From the NCBI GenBank assembly GCA_003216595.1, contig QCIQ01000002.1, positions 1-64,000 of the forward strand: 64,000 bases of DNA, written 5' to 3'. The stretch is from Prochlorococcus sp. AG-402-M18 (GTDB lineage Bacteria > Cyanobacteriota > Cyanobacteriia > PCC-6307 > Cyanobiaceae). The translations under genes and the position numbers were made by a program. Positions 1-9,456 of the stretch are shown here, piece by piece. Under the pieces are notes generated by a model, which was given only the letters and a program-made list of their open reading frames with translations, searched no databases and was not told the origin of the DNA. The stretch's first letter is position 1. Each line of letters starts with the position of its first letter.

Positions 1-1651
<1,651 letters not shown>

Positions 1652-1746
1652 TTCTTTTGCTTTTATTCAAATAATAGCTTTATTCTTTCAGATTATTTTT
1701 CAATAATTACTATCTATGCAGTCTTCAGGGTTCATTAATAACACTA

Positions 1747-1864
1747 TCCTGGTGTTCATGGCGATGTGGAACCACTCCGATCCATCTCGAACTCGGTTGT
1801 GAAACGCATCAGCGGCGACGATATTTGGGGGGTAGCCCCCTGAGAAAATAGCTCAATGCCAGGT
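1747..1864 (+). rRNA. rrf: 5S ribosomal RNA
   Basis: A segment of about 118 nt begins tcctggtgtt and ends with the complementary tgccagg. It contains the typical cgaactcgg and agcggcgacgat blocks of bacterial 5S RNA. It follows 23S after a spacer of about 95 nt, the usual 16S-23S-5S order of the rrn operon, and is followed directly by a strong terminator. Confidence 0.96.
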
Positions 1865-1872
1865 AAAATATT

Positions 1873-1902
1873 AAAAAAGGGTCCTTAAGGACCCTTTTTT
1901 AA
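1873..1902 (+). terminator. Rho-independent terminator of the rrn operon, usable in both directions
   Basis: A perfect palindrome, gggtccttaaggaccc, is flanked by six A on the left and six T on the right. It therefore acts as an intrinsic terminator on both strands. It sits 9 nt after 5S rRNA and just before the end of the convergent mutM, so it most likely ends both transcripts. Confidence 0.95.
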
Positions 1903-1909
1903 TGATCAA

Positions 1910-2758
1910 TTATTTTTGGCAATTAGGACACCAGTGAGTACTACGACCACAGATCTTTTCTCGTAAAATCTTCTCTCCACATTTTCTACAACTTTTACCA
2001 CTTCTTCTATACACCCAGGCTTGTCCACCATAATTTCCATTAATTCCCTCTAAATCTCTAAAGTCACTGAACGTTGTACCTCCTTCTCCGATACTTATAT
2101 TTAAAATTTTGACCAAACTTTTGCAAAGCTTTTTCAATTCATAGCTTTTTAAATCTTTGCTTTTAGTTTTTGGACTAATACCTGCATCAAATAATGTTTC
2201 ATCTGCATATATGTTCCCAACACCAGCAACAGTTTCTTGATCTAATAAAGCAGATTTAATTGAGCGTGTTTTTTTCTTCAAATATTCTTCTAAATAAATA
2301 CTATTAAAATCAGAACTAAATGGCTCTGGACCTAATCTTTTAATTCCAGATACTATTTCTGGTACTGATTTCGTCGATGGTACGTACCACATTTGTCCAA
2401 AATTTCTAATATCTATAAAACGAAGTTCTTGTCCTCTCTTCTCAATAAACCTCACTCTTGTATGCTTACATGGGAGTATTTGTTTGTTTATTAATTTAAA
2501 TTGGCCTGTCATTCTAAGGTGAACAACTAGAAAACCTTTGCTAATTTTATCTTTCGTATTTAGTGAACCTATTAAATATTTCCCTCTTCTTTCCCATTTC
2601 CCTAAATAACTATTTTTAATATTACTTATGAAACTTTTAGATCCACCAATACTTGCAATTGATCTTTCTTTTAATACTTCTATTCTTTCAATATAAAAAT
2701 TATTTAGAAGTTTCTCAAGCCCCTTCCTAACTGTCTCAACTTCAGGTAATTCAGGCAA
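1910..2758 (-). CDS. mutM: Formamidopyrimidine-DNA glycosylase (Fpg/MutM)
   Basis: Base-excision repair enzyme that removes oxidised purines such as 8-oxoguanine and nicks the abasic site. Seen: the N-terminal PELPE block at residues 2-6, whose Pro2 is the catalytic nucleophile once the initiator Met is removed. This fixes the start at a TTG codon. The H2TH region follows, and a C-terminal zinc finger has Cys257, Cys260, Cys277 and Cys280. The length of 282 aa is normal. It lies 14 nt downstream of psaE on the same strand, and co-transcription is likely. Both are candidates for photo-oxidative stress biology, but that link is inference. Confidence 0.97.
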   Translation of the reverse strand: MPELPEVETVRKGLEKLLNNFYIERIEVLKERSIASIGGSKSFISNIKNSYLGKWERRGKYLIGSLNTKDKISKGFLVVHLRMTGQFKLINKQILPCKHTRVRFIEKRGQELRFIDIRNFGQMWYVPSTKSVPEIVSGIKRLGPEPFSSDFNSIYLEEYLKKKTRSIKSALLDQETVAGVGNIYADETLFDAGISPKTKSKDLKSYELKKLCKSLVKILNISIGEGGTTFSDFRDLEGINGNYGGQAWVYRRSGKSCRKCGEKILREKICGRSTHWCPNCQK

Positions 2759-2772
2759 AAGTAATAATGTGG

Positions 2773-2991
2773 CTAACTTGAGGCAGCTTCTAATTCTTTT
2801 ACTGAAAATTGACTGGTGTTGGCACCACCATCAACGCCACTAAAGGCTTTGAAATCACATTTTTCAAATTTGACAGTTACCGGGTACCTCATCGCTGGAG
2901 ATTTATCGATGGATACTATTTCTCCAATTTGATTGAACCAGTATGATTCTTGTCGCAAGATGCGAACTTTATCCTTTCTAGCAAAGCTCAT
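2773..2991 (-). CDS. psaE: Photosystem I reaction centre subunit IV (PsaE)
   Basis: Small SH3-like subunit on the cytoplasmic face of photosystem I that helps dock ferredoxin and supports cyclic flow. Seen: the family blocks KVRILRQESYWFNQIGEIVS and RYPVTVKFEK, with length 72 aa as expected. ATG start. The 200 bp between it and the divergent 349-aa gene must hold both promoters. Its presence is strong evidence that the organism is an oxygenic phototroph. mutM follows directly. Confidence 0.98.
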   Translation of the reverse strand: MSFARKDKVRILRQESYWFNQIGEIVSIDKSPAMRYPVTVKFEKCDFKAFSGVDGGANTSQFSVKELEAASS

Positions 2992-3189
2992 CTGACTTCT
3001 CTAAATGATTAGTATCATTATTATCTATCAGAACAGGAAAAATTTGTATTTGTGTCACAGACTGTCGCTGGTATTTTATAAAACTAGATCGCTTTTAAAT
3101 GATTTTTTGTTTTCAGAAAAAATATTCAAATTGATTTCCGGGCTAATTTTCAATTAGCTTTGAAGTGTTGACCTTAAAAGATTTTTCTT

Positions 3190-4239
3190 GTGATATCACA
3201 GACATCTTTAGACCCCTCTTCTCTTAGTTTTGATTTACCTGATCCTGAGCAAGACGACTTAAGTAATATCGATTTCATTGAGAGATTAGAGAATGCATGG
3301 TCAATTTGCGAGCAGTTTGATTTGCAAACCGAAATTTGGAGAGGAAGGATTTTACGTGTTGTAAGAGATAGAGAAAAGAGAGGTGGAAATGGGAGAGGTA
3401 CAGGATTTTTGCAGTGGTTAAGGGAGATGGAAATCAGTAAAAGCAAAGCGTATTCTCTTATTCAATTAGCTGATTCGTCAGATAATCTTGTGGTGGATGG
3501 AATTCTTGAAGAATCAAGTGTAAATAATTTTTCAAAAAAGGCTTTTATCGAAACGGCTCACGCTGAACCTGAGATTCAACATATTATTTCTGAGGCTGCG
3601 AATGAAGGAAAGGATATAACAAGAAGAGAAGTTAAGAGCTTAACTGATCAATTTATGGCCGCAACGAGCTCTCTTTTGCCAGATGAAATCAGAGAAAAAA
3701 CGCAATCGAATTTGTTACCAGCTAAGTTTGTTGCGCCATTGGTAAGAGAATTATCTAAGTTGACACCTATTCAGCAAGAAGAAATCTGCGAAACTTTAAT
3801 AGAAAACCCTGAAATTGATTCAGTAAAAGATATGACGAATACTGCTAAATGGATGGGAAAGTCTTTAGATGCTTCTCTCGCTTTAAGAGCTTTTCAAAAT
3901 AAGAATTTAAATTTAGATAAAGCTACTCAAGAAGCTCTTAGGTTGGATTCTTTAGGATTACTTTCGGATGCTTTTGGGCAAGCTAAAACAATAGAGAGTT
4001 CGATCCTAAAGTTTCATTCTGCTTGGAAAAGATTAGAAGGCTTGCAAGAGAGGCTATGGCTCGAGTCTGGGAGTAGTACGCCTTATTTAAGAGAGCTTTT
4101 AGACACCCTCCAAACGCTAACTGGTTCAACAATAAGAGTCTCTCTTGGAGAACTTTCAGGAGGGAAAAGGTTGAGATTGCAACTTGTTGAGGAAGATTCT
4201 GAAAGATTAGAGCCTCCATCTCTTGAAAAGAATAAATAA
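3190..4239 (+). CDS. Conserved hypothetical protein with a DUF3102-like helical segment
   Basis: Not firmly recognised. It is a soluble, highly charged, mostly helical protein of 349 aa with no signal peptide or membrane segment. Residues about 40-95 read like the DUF3102/ParB-associated pattern: a repeated Arg/Lys helix, a short FLQWLREMEISKSKAYSLIQ stretch like a helix-turn-helix, then a run of leucines. The GTG start at 3190 is the first usable one after an in-frame stop region. It stands alone, divergent from psaE and convergent with the LysM gene, whose stop is 2 bp away. DNA binding is a guess from the helical motif; the rest gives no functional hint. Confidence 0.8.
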   Translation: MISQTSLDPSSLSFDLPDPEQDDLSNIDFIERLENAWSICEQFDLQTEIWRGRILRVVRDREKRGGNGRGTGFLQWLREMEISKSKAYSLIQLADSSDNLVVDGILEESSVNNFSKKAFIETAHAEPEIQHIISEAANEGKDITRREVKSLTDQFMAATSSLLPDEIREKTQSNLLPAKFVAPLVRELSKLTPIQQEEICETLIENPEIDSVKDMTNTAKWMGKSLDASLALRAFQNKNLNLDKATQEALRLDSLGLLSDAFGQAKTIESSILKFHSAWKRLEGLQERLWLESGSSTPYLRELLDTLQTLTGSTIRVSLGELSGGKRLRLQLVEEDSERLEPPSLEKNK

Positions 4240-4240
4240 T

Positions 4241-5098
4241 TTAAAAATTAAAATCCTGATCACAAAAATCATTAACTAATTTAAATTCAAAATCAGTTTC
4301 AGGGAAATACCAGCTTCTCCAGTTAGAATTATTTAAAGTATTATTAAATGTCCTCATTTTGCAGTTAAGAGCTAAATAGAAGGCTGTATTTTTCTTTGTT
4401 TTTGCTTGCACAATATAATTGCCATCAAAATATGTCCAGTCTGACCAGTTGATAATTAATGATCCATATTTTAGCCATTTTGAAGGTTTATTCTCTCTTA
4501 ATTTTAACTTTACATTAGGCTTGATTTTTATAGGATCATTTAATTTATTCAAAGTCTTAATTTCTTCTATTGGGATTTTATGTATATGTGCGATAGTTGA
4601 AAGATCTTCTGTCTTAGAAGTTTGATGATAAAAAACTTTTTTACTGGCTAATTTAATATCTTCTTCATTAATTACTTTCTTATATGTAGCTCCTTTTGGC
4701 AATAAGATAATCTGATTAAGTTTAAGATAAGAATCTTTACTTAGATTATTTATGGAAATAATATCTTTTAGATTGACGTTGTAATCTCTTGCAATCTTAT
4801 AAAGAGTATCTCCTTCTGAAACTCTATAAGTCAGATGTTCATACTTTTTATATTTATTAATATATTTATGAGGTATTGTTATAACTTCTCCTTCTATAAC
4901 TTTGGTCGCATCATTGAAATTATTTTTATGCATTAGTTCTTTTAAAGAAACTCCATACTCCTTGGATATCTTGAAAAGGGTATCACCACTTTTTGCGATG
5001 ATTTTTGTTTCTGCATTAGCCTTTAAAGCAAATACGAATATTATAATTATAATATTATATATATAAAATAAACTGATAGGTATTTTTATCTTTCTCAT
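4241..5098 (-). CDS. Exported LysM-repeat protein
   Basis: Seen: an N-terminal hydrophobic helix (about residues 8-28) that acts as signal or anchor. Three LysM-type repeats follow, at about 31-75, 89-135 and a weaker one at 154-200. Repeats one and two carry the typical GDTL(F/Y)KI start and IP/LP end. LysM modules bind peptidoglycan, so the protein is probably periplasmic and wall-associated. The last 80 residues are rich in aromatic residues and have no recognised catalytic domain, so it is not clearly a hydrolase. ATG start. Single gene, convergent with the 349-aa protein. Confidence 0.88.
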   Translation of the reverse strand: MRKIKIPISLFYIYNIIIIIFVFALKANAETKIIAKSGDTLFKISKEYGVSLKELMHKNNFNDATKVIEGEVITIPHKYINKYKKYEHLTYRVSEGDTLYKIARDYNVNLKDIISINNLSKDSYLKLNQIILLPKGATYKKVINEEDIKLASKKVFYHQTSKTEDLSTIAHIHKIPIEEIKTLNKLNDPIKIKPNVKLKLRENKPSKWLKYGSLIINWSDWTYFDGNYIVQAKTKKNTAFYLALNCKMRTFNNTLNNSNWRSWYFPETDFEFKLVNDFCDQDFNF

Positions 5099-5143
5099 CT
5101 CTGCACTAAATTTATAATCTATCTTTTAGATATTAGATTTATT

Positions 5144-6523
5144 TTAACCTATTAATTTATTAAGTAAAGATAAATCTAACTTATAAGGAGGATATCTGAA
5201 GTTTAGATCTAGCCAAAACGGTTTTTTTAGAACTGATTTGTAATGAGTAAAATTATCGAAACCTGCTTTGCCGTGATATTTTCCCATACCACTTGATCCG
5301 ACACCTCCAAATGGCAGTTCAGGTATCCCTGCTTGTAATACAACATCATTAAAACAAACACCGCCTGAAGAGGTCATGGATAGTACTTTCCCTTGTTCAT
5401 TCTCACCTCCTCCAAAAAGATATATAGCAAGGGGTTTAGGTAATAACTTGAAATCTGAAATGGCCTGGTCGAGATTTTCAATACACAAAATAGGTAGCAA
5501 TGGTCCAAAAAGTTCTTCCTTCATTAGTGGATCATTTCGATTCTCGATTTTGATCAGAGTAGGGGTTATTCTTTTTTCTTTTTCATTACTATCTCCTCCG
5601 TATATTATCTGGTTATTTTGTTTAGCCTGCTTTAGTAAATTATCAAGTCTATTAAATTGTTTTTGATTGATAATGCTCCCCAGATGTTTTGAATCTATAG
5701 GCGTATTTCCATAAAAATTACTAATAGAAATTTTTAAATGAGAAATTAATGAATCAAAAAGTTTTTGCTCAACCAGTAAATGATCAGGAGCAATACATGT
5801 TTGACCAGCGTTTAAGCTTTTCCCCCATATAATTCTCTTTGCCGTTACTTCTAGATTTGCACCATCGATTACAACAGCTGGGCTTTTACCTCCAAGTTCT
5901 AACGTTACCGGAGTGAGGTTTTTTGAAGCGGCTTCCATTACTTTTTTCCCTATATTTTCTCCACCTGTAAAAAAGACATGATCAAATTCTCTAGTTATTA
6001 AATCAGCCGCAATGCTTCCATCTCCTTCAAAAACTTGTGCAATCTCTGGTGGAAAATATTTTTCTATGAGATTTTTTATTAGATTTGATACGTTAGGAGC
6101 ATGCTCTGATGGCTTTAAAACAGCAGTGTTGCCAGCGGCTAATGCGCCTACTAGTGGTTGAAGAGTAAGAGAAAAAGGATAATTCCATGGACCTATTATC
6201 AGTATGCAGCCCAACGGATCTGGCTGGACCAATGCTTGAGCTGGTTTAAGAGAGATTGGCACATTAATTGGCCTCGTTTTCATCCAATTGGATAAGTTTT
6301 TCTGCGCAAGTCTTATTTCTTGTTTGACAGCGATAATCTCAAAGAACGCTTCTGTCGCTGGCTTTCCTAAATCCTGATTTAAAGCATTTAAGATTTCTTT
6401 CTGATTATTTTCTAATAAATTTGATAATGCGAGAAGTTGATCTCTTCTCCATTTTTCATTTCTTGTTTTGCCGGATAAGACTAGATCTTGTAATTGATTA
6501 AGCACGAAATTTTCTAATGACAT
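5144..6523 (-). CDS. Aldehyde dehydrogenase family protein (fatty aldehyde type)
   Basis: NAD(P)-dependent oxidation of an aldehyde to the acid. Seen: GPWNYPFSLTLQPLVGALAA at 111-130, the catalytic Glu209 in LELGGKSP and the catalytic Cys243 in NAGQTCIAPD. At 459 aa with a hydrophobic C-terminal end it matches the short class 3 type used for fatty or aromatic aldehydes. In cyanobacteria such enzymes can oxidise fatty aldehydes made from acyl-ACP, but the substrate here is inference. ATG start. Single gene, 45 bp upstream of the LysM gene on the same strand. Confidence 0.93.
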   Translation of the reverse strand: MSLENFVLNQLQDLVLSGKTRNEKWRRDQLLALSNLLENNQKEILNALNQDLGKPATEAFFEIIAVKQEIRLAQKNLSNWMKTRPINVPISLKPAQALVQPDPLGCILIIGPWNYPFSLTLQPLVGALAAGNTAVLKPSEHAPNVSNLIKNLIEKYFPPEIAQVFEGDGSIAADLITREFDHVFFTGGENIGKKVMEAASKNLTPVTLELGGKSPAVVIDGANLEVTAKRIIWGKSLNAGQTCIAPDHLLVEQKLFDSLISHLKISISNFYGNTPIDSKHLGSIINQKQFNRLDNLLKQAKQNNQIIYGGDSNEKEKRITPTLIKIENRNDPLMKEELFGPLLPILCIENLDQAISDFKLLPKPLAIYLFGGGENEQGKVLSMTSSGGVCFNDVVLQAGIPELPFGGVGSSGMGKYHGKAGFDNFTHYKSVLKKPFWLDLNFRYPPYKLDLSLLNKLIG

Positions 6524-6730
6524 TGTTCTTCACGATTTTTATCCCTTCTAACAAAATAAATCATTCATTGAGGTTAAGGCCTAATAATTAGTCTCCTAAG
6601 TATTTTAGCTCAGTTTTTGACTCTTATGCTCTTTAACCAGTGGTGCCGTTCCCTTTTAATTAATAAGACTAGAAATGAAACTATCAAAGTTAATAATCAT
6701 TGTTTTCAGTAAGAGATAAGGAAAAGGATT

Positions 6731-7054
6731 TTGAGTATTATTAACGAGTTACTTTTTTTGGATATTGAATCTAACATATTAATCCCTAGAAGTGAAAGAT
6801 TGATTAATCATTTATTGGTTGTTTTTGTATTCTCCTTGGCTTTTATAGCTGTTGCCGAGGTGATGTACTGGTTACATAAAAAAGAATATCTTAGGGCCAA
6901 GGCTAAATATCTAAGAGAATTAATAGATCAAAAAAATGATTTAAGTAGTTCAAATGAACCTTTTTATACATGTGTATATGAGAAATGGAACTCTGGAGAA
7001 ATGCCTTTAACAGAGGCTAATACTATGTGTAGCTTAAAGTTTGAACAGAATTAG
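6731..7054 (+). CDS. Hypothetical single-helix membrane protein
   Basis: Not recognised. 107 aa from a TTG start that follows an AAGGAAAAGGA purine stretch acting as ribosome binding site. One membrane helix at about residues 27-47, then a charged region rich in Lys/Arg and a tail with two Cys. It probably faces the cytoplasm with its long C-terminal part. It is 78 bp upstream of a VTT-domain membrane protein and may share its transcript. Nothing in the sequence gives a function. Confidence 0.6.
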   Translation: MSIINELLFLDIESNILIPRSERLINHLLVVFVFSLAFIAVAEVMYWLHKKEYLRAKAKYLRELIDQKNDLSSSNEPFYTCVYEKWNSGEMPLTEANTMCSLKFEQN

Positions 7055-7132
7055 TGATCTCTATAGGGATTCTTTAATAATTTCATGACTAAATTTTAAG
7101 ATAGAATAAAATTTTGATCGGAAAAATAATTT

Positions 7133-7882
7133 ATGACTAAGTATTTGATCATTAGTAAATATTTTAAGTACATAATAATAATTTTCTTCGTTGTTATTTT
7201 AAGTATTAATATTATTTTTTTGGATGTTAATGTCATTAGTGATTTCTTTTATGATATTGTTAGCGGTTTAAATTCGAATAATTTTTTTACTTTAATCTTA
7301 ATATTCTTATTATTTATATTAAGATCTATTAGTATAATAATACCAGTTTTACCTGGCACAATTTTTTCCGCTGCTGCTGGCTTTCAGTTTGGCTTTGCCC
7401 AGGGGCTAGTAATTATATTTTTTGCAGATTTTATCTCCTGTTCAATATCATTTCTACTGGCTAGAAAATTAGGAAGAAATTATATTAGTGGATTGCTTGG
7501 TTCAAGACAAATGCGAAGAGTTGAAAGCATAAGTCAAGATTATCTAGAAAATAATTATTTCCTTATGACAGCCCTATTGATGTCTGGTTTTTTTGATTTT
7601 GTTTGCTATGCAATAGGACTAACAAAAATAGGATGGAAAAGGTTTATGCCTGCTTTGATTTTTAGCATAATAATCTCAGATTCACCTTTTGTCGCTAGTG
7701 GTTTTGCAGCAAGAAAAATTAAGGATATTGGATTACAAAAATTCTTGCAAAAAATATTAAACGGAGAATTAGATATGATTTCTGGAAATTATCTTTTTCT
7801 ATTCATAACATCTTTTTTGATAATTTTTATCTTGGCAATGATAAATATATATTTAAATAAAAGATCTACTATTCTTAAGTAA
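7133..7882 (+). CDS. TVP38/TMEM64 (VTT/DedA-like) family membrane protein
   Basis: Polytopic inner-membrane protein of 249 aa. Seen: a first helix at about 14-34, then the VTT-domain block with PVLPGTIFSAAAGFQFG and FADFISCSISFLLARKLGR, followed by an amphipathic segment and two more helices. The family (SNARE-associated/DedA) is linked to lipid scrambling and membrane homeostasis; the substrate of this member is unknown. The second half, with GLTKIGWKRFMP, is also typical. ATG start preceded by a GGAAAAA purine run. The stop is 12 bp before the terminator of the convergent 53-aa gene. Confidence 0.88.
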   Translation: MTKYLIISKYFKYIIIIFFVVILSINIIFLDVNVISDFFYDIVSGLNSNNFFTLILIFLLFILRSISIIIPVLPGTIFSAAAGFQFGFAQGLVIIFFADFISCSISFLLARKLGRNYISGLLGSRQMRRVESISQDYLENNYFLMTALLMSGFFDFVCYAIGLTKIGWKRFMPALIFSIIISDSPFVASGFAARKIKDIGLQKFLQKILNGELDMISGNYLFLFITSFLIIFILAMINIYLNKRSTILK

Positions 7883-7893
7883 TTTATGAGCGT

Positions 7894-7921
7894 AAAAAAA
7901 AGCCCTTAAGAAATTAAGGGC
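7894..7921 (-). terminator. Intrinsic terminator of the 53-aa DUF4278 gene
   Basis: On the minus strand the hairpin gcccttaatttcttaagggc has an 8-bp stem and TTTC loop, followed by eight T. It lies 22 nt after the stop of the minus-strand small gene. On the plus strand it lacks a T tract, so it mainly serves the minus gene. Confidence 0.85.
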
Positions 7922-7942
7922 AAATATATATTGAAATCGTCT

Positions 7943-8104
7943 CTAGCTTTGGTAAGGCTTACCTCGATATGTAAGTTGTACATGTTGCTTTTCTACAACT
8001 GCTTTTTGTTGCTTGTACTTAAGACCTCTGTAGGTTAAAGACATTTTTTCTCCGAAATTATGCTCAAGTCCCCGTTCCTTGGCTTGAGTCAAACTGCGGC
8101 TCAT
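7943..8104 (-). CDS. Small DUF4278-type protein with two LTYRG repeats
   Basis: A 53-aa ORF below the usual length cut-off, ending just before a strong terminator. It has two copies of the DUF4278 signature, SLTYRGLKY at about 22-30 and QLTYRGKPYQS at the C-terminus. DUF4278 proteins are small cyanobacterial proteins of unknown function built around the (L/Y)xYRGxxY motif. The motif, ATG start and terminator together make this a real gene. The 20 residues before the first repeat are charged. It is divergent from the Yfr2-like RNA. Confidence 0.85.
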   Translation of the reverse strand: MSRSLTQAKERGLEHNFGEKMSLTYRGLKYKQQKAVVEKQHVQLTYRGKPYQS

Positions 8105-8290
8105 CGTTTGACGAGTTGAACGTTTTTGGTAGTTTTTGCTACAAAATCAGTATAAACATTATATCCTGTCGCCGATGTTTAACTTGTTACATAAAAATGA
8201 TTGTCCTTCAAGTAAATCCTTTTAAATTCTTATGCTCTGTGACAGTTGACAAACTTTACTGCTTGTTGGTCTTATTTATTTCAATCATCT

Positions 8291-8296
8291 TATTTT
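8291..8296 (+). promoter_or_regulatory. Candidate -10 box of the Yfr2-like RNA
   Basis: TATTTT lies 6-8 nt before the first base of the predicted RNA hairpin. A TTGACA at 8246-8251 is too far away to be its -35 box. Prochlorococcus promoters often have only a clear -10 element, so the call is plausible but not proven. Confidence 0.4.
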
Positions 8297-8301
8297 GAGA
8301 T

Positions 8302-8396
8302 TGTGAGGAGTTGAGATCCTCCGCAGTGGAAACAAGGAAACACTTGCGCCTGATCTCACAAAAAAACCGCCTTGTTCAGAACAGGCGGTTTTTTTG
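8302..8396 (+). ncRNA. yfr2: Yfr2-family (cyano-1) small RNA
   Basis: Seen: two tandem GGAAACA copies at 8328-8334 and 8336-8342 in the loop of a hairpin closed by CGCAGTG/CACTTGCG. An outer stem is TTGTGAG/CTCACAA, and an alternative stem TGAGATC/GATCTCA competes with it. The RNA ends in a strong terminator hairpin (ccgcctt...aggcgg, 8366-8388) followed by seven T. Repeated GGAAACA in a central loop plus a GC-rich terminator is the hallmark of the Yfr2-Yfr5 family of abundant cyanobacterial RNAs. No ORF fits this stretch. Identity rests on motif and structure; which family member it is cannot be told. Confidence 0.85.
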
Positions 8397-8539
8397 TGCC
8401 GATTGATCCTCCTCGTACCCAATATTGTTTCTGGATTAGTAATAAAGAGAATCAGTTGAAAGACTAAGTTTGCAGGTAATGAAATTTTTTAGTAGCCAAA
8501 CAGTTATCCCCTGTGTCAAATTAAACTTCTGCTTCTTTT

Positions 8540-8776
8540 TTACTCATATCTTTTTTTCCAAAAGAGATACAGGTGGGAGAATTGTTTGCTCGTCTCAACA
8601 ATAAAGGCATAGTTAGAATTTACTTCCTTTTGGTAATTAGGAATTTTTTCGGATGCAGAACCTTTGCGTAATTGATTAGAAAAGGAAAAGCAGAACAACT
8701 CCTCACACATCCGTTCTGTAAATAAAGAGAGGGACTCAAGGTCGCTGAAGCAGCAGGGTCCCTTTCTTAATACCAT
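8540..8776 (-). CDS. Hypothetical small protein
   Basis: Not recognised. 78 aa, ATG start, with an AAGGAGA ribosome-binding-like stretch about 17 nt upstream on the minus strand. It has four Cys, two adjacent near the N-terminus (GPCCFSDLESLSLF), no membrane helix, and a Phe-rich middle part. It looks protein-like rather than random, but it lies in a patch rich in orphan ORFs. Its start region also folds into an 11-bp stem on the plus strand, so a structured RNA is an alternative. Confidence 0.45.
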   Translation of the reverse strand: MVLRKGPCCFSDLESLSLFTERMCEELFCFSFSNQLRKGSASEKIPNYQKEVNSNYAFIVETSKQFSHLYLFWKKRYE

Positions 8777-8836
8777 TTTAATTCGTTAAATCAGTCTCCT
8801 TTATCTTGAATATCTTCTGAAAAATATTGAGTTCCT

Positions 8837-9058
8837 ATGCAAGGGAACTATTCAAGAAGTCCTAACGGCGGTCTGGGTGGTGATAAGGCTAGAGGAATAA
8901 TTAGATCTACCAATATGGGGAACCCGACATCAAGGGCCGCTCTATTTGGCAAAAAGTTGGCAATTGATCCAGATGCATTTGCTCGTATGACTGATGCTGG
9001 AATATTTAATTCCATAGTTAGTAATGAACCAGTAGAAATAAAAGTTCTATATAAATGA
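8837..9058 (+). CDS. Hypothetical small protein
   Basis: Not recognised. 73 aa from an ATG; the N-terminal 30 residues are rich in Gly, Asn and Ser (NYSRSPNGGLGGDKARGIIR), then a more structured LAIDPDAFARMTDAGIFNSI segment. No signal peptide, membrane helix or metal motif. Balanced codon use and compact shape suggest a real gene. It is probably a lineage-specific orphan of marine picocyanobacteria. Confidence 0.55.
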   Translation: MQGNYSRSPNGGLGGDKARGIIRSTNMGNPTSRAALFGKKLAIDPDAFARMTDAGIFNSIVSNEPVEIKVLYK

Positions 9059-9099
9059 AAGTTTTAAAAGATTAGTGATTGTAGTTTGGAGAAATTTCA

Positions 9100-9213
9100 A
9101 TGATCAACCCTCTGCCTCTGGAGGTGTTGAAGGAATGGGCAGAAGAATGGTTACTTTTAGAATTAAAAATCGACCCACCGAACCAGACCCCGAACTTAAA
9201 GACAAACTTCTAA
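9100..9213 (+). CDS. Possible very small ORF (37 aa)
   Basis: An ATG preceded by GGAG at 9 nt opens a 37-codon frame rich in Leu, Glu and Trp. A second overlapping frame (9135-9254, 39 aa) starts behind a GGAGGT and also looks protein-like. At most one is likely to be translated. Both run into the end of the integrase relic on the other strand. No family recognised, and the evidence is weak. Confidence 0.25.
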   Translation: MINPLPLEVLKEWAEEWLLLELKIDPPNQTPNLKTNF

Positions 9214-9446
9214 TGGAAGTTTCGGTGATCTTTCAGTGGTCCCTGGATATATAGATCAATTGCTTCTCGGAAGATCTGAGGTGGTTTTAGATCAAGTTTT
9301 GCTGGCGTTTCAAGAGAACTTTCAACAGCATTTGCCCACAGTTTCGCAGCGGCCTTAGAGCTAAAAGTTTTGGATGTTTTTCCTTGATATTTCTTCTTTC
9401 GAATCAGTGCTTGCCAGCCACTTCCGCTTCTACGAATCGTTGCCAT
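9210..9446 (-). pseudogene. Truncated phage-type tyrosine integrase (N-terminal arm-binding domain only)
   Basis: The 78-aa frame starts MATIRRSGSGWQALIRKKKY and continues with GKTSKTFSSKAAAKLWA, the typical three-stranded sheet plus helix of the arm-type DNA-binding domain of phage and island integrases. A SAM-like core helix starts at FREAIDLYI, and the frame then stops. The catalytic domain with the R-H-R-Y tetrad is absent, and I find no continuation in the other frames down to 9060. Its start points at tRNA-Thr about 140 bp away, the usual place for an integrase next to its attachment tRNA. It is most likely a relic of an element that was integrated here. Confidence 0.75.
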
Positions 9447-9456
9447 TTTTTAAGGT

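Noticed and set aside
8116..8298. 60-codon plus-strand ORF between the DUF4278 gene and the Yfr2-like RNA.
   Set aside because: Cys-rich, hydrophobic and without a ribosome-binding site; it overlaps the likely promoter region of the RNA.
8698..8708. Exact copy of ACTCCTCACAC, the conserved 11-mer of the cyanobacterial Yfr1 RNA, on the plus strand.
   Set aside because: Yfr1 is a very short RNA with the motif between two hairpins and a terminator right after it. Here no adjacent T-rich terminator exists, and the 11-mer lies antisense in a 78-aa ORF. A nearby 11-bp stem (8727-8767) has a 20-nt loop and a weak T tract. Chance is the simpler reading.
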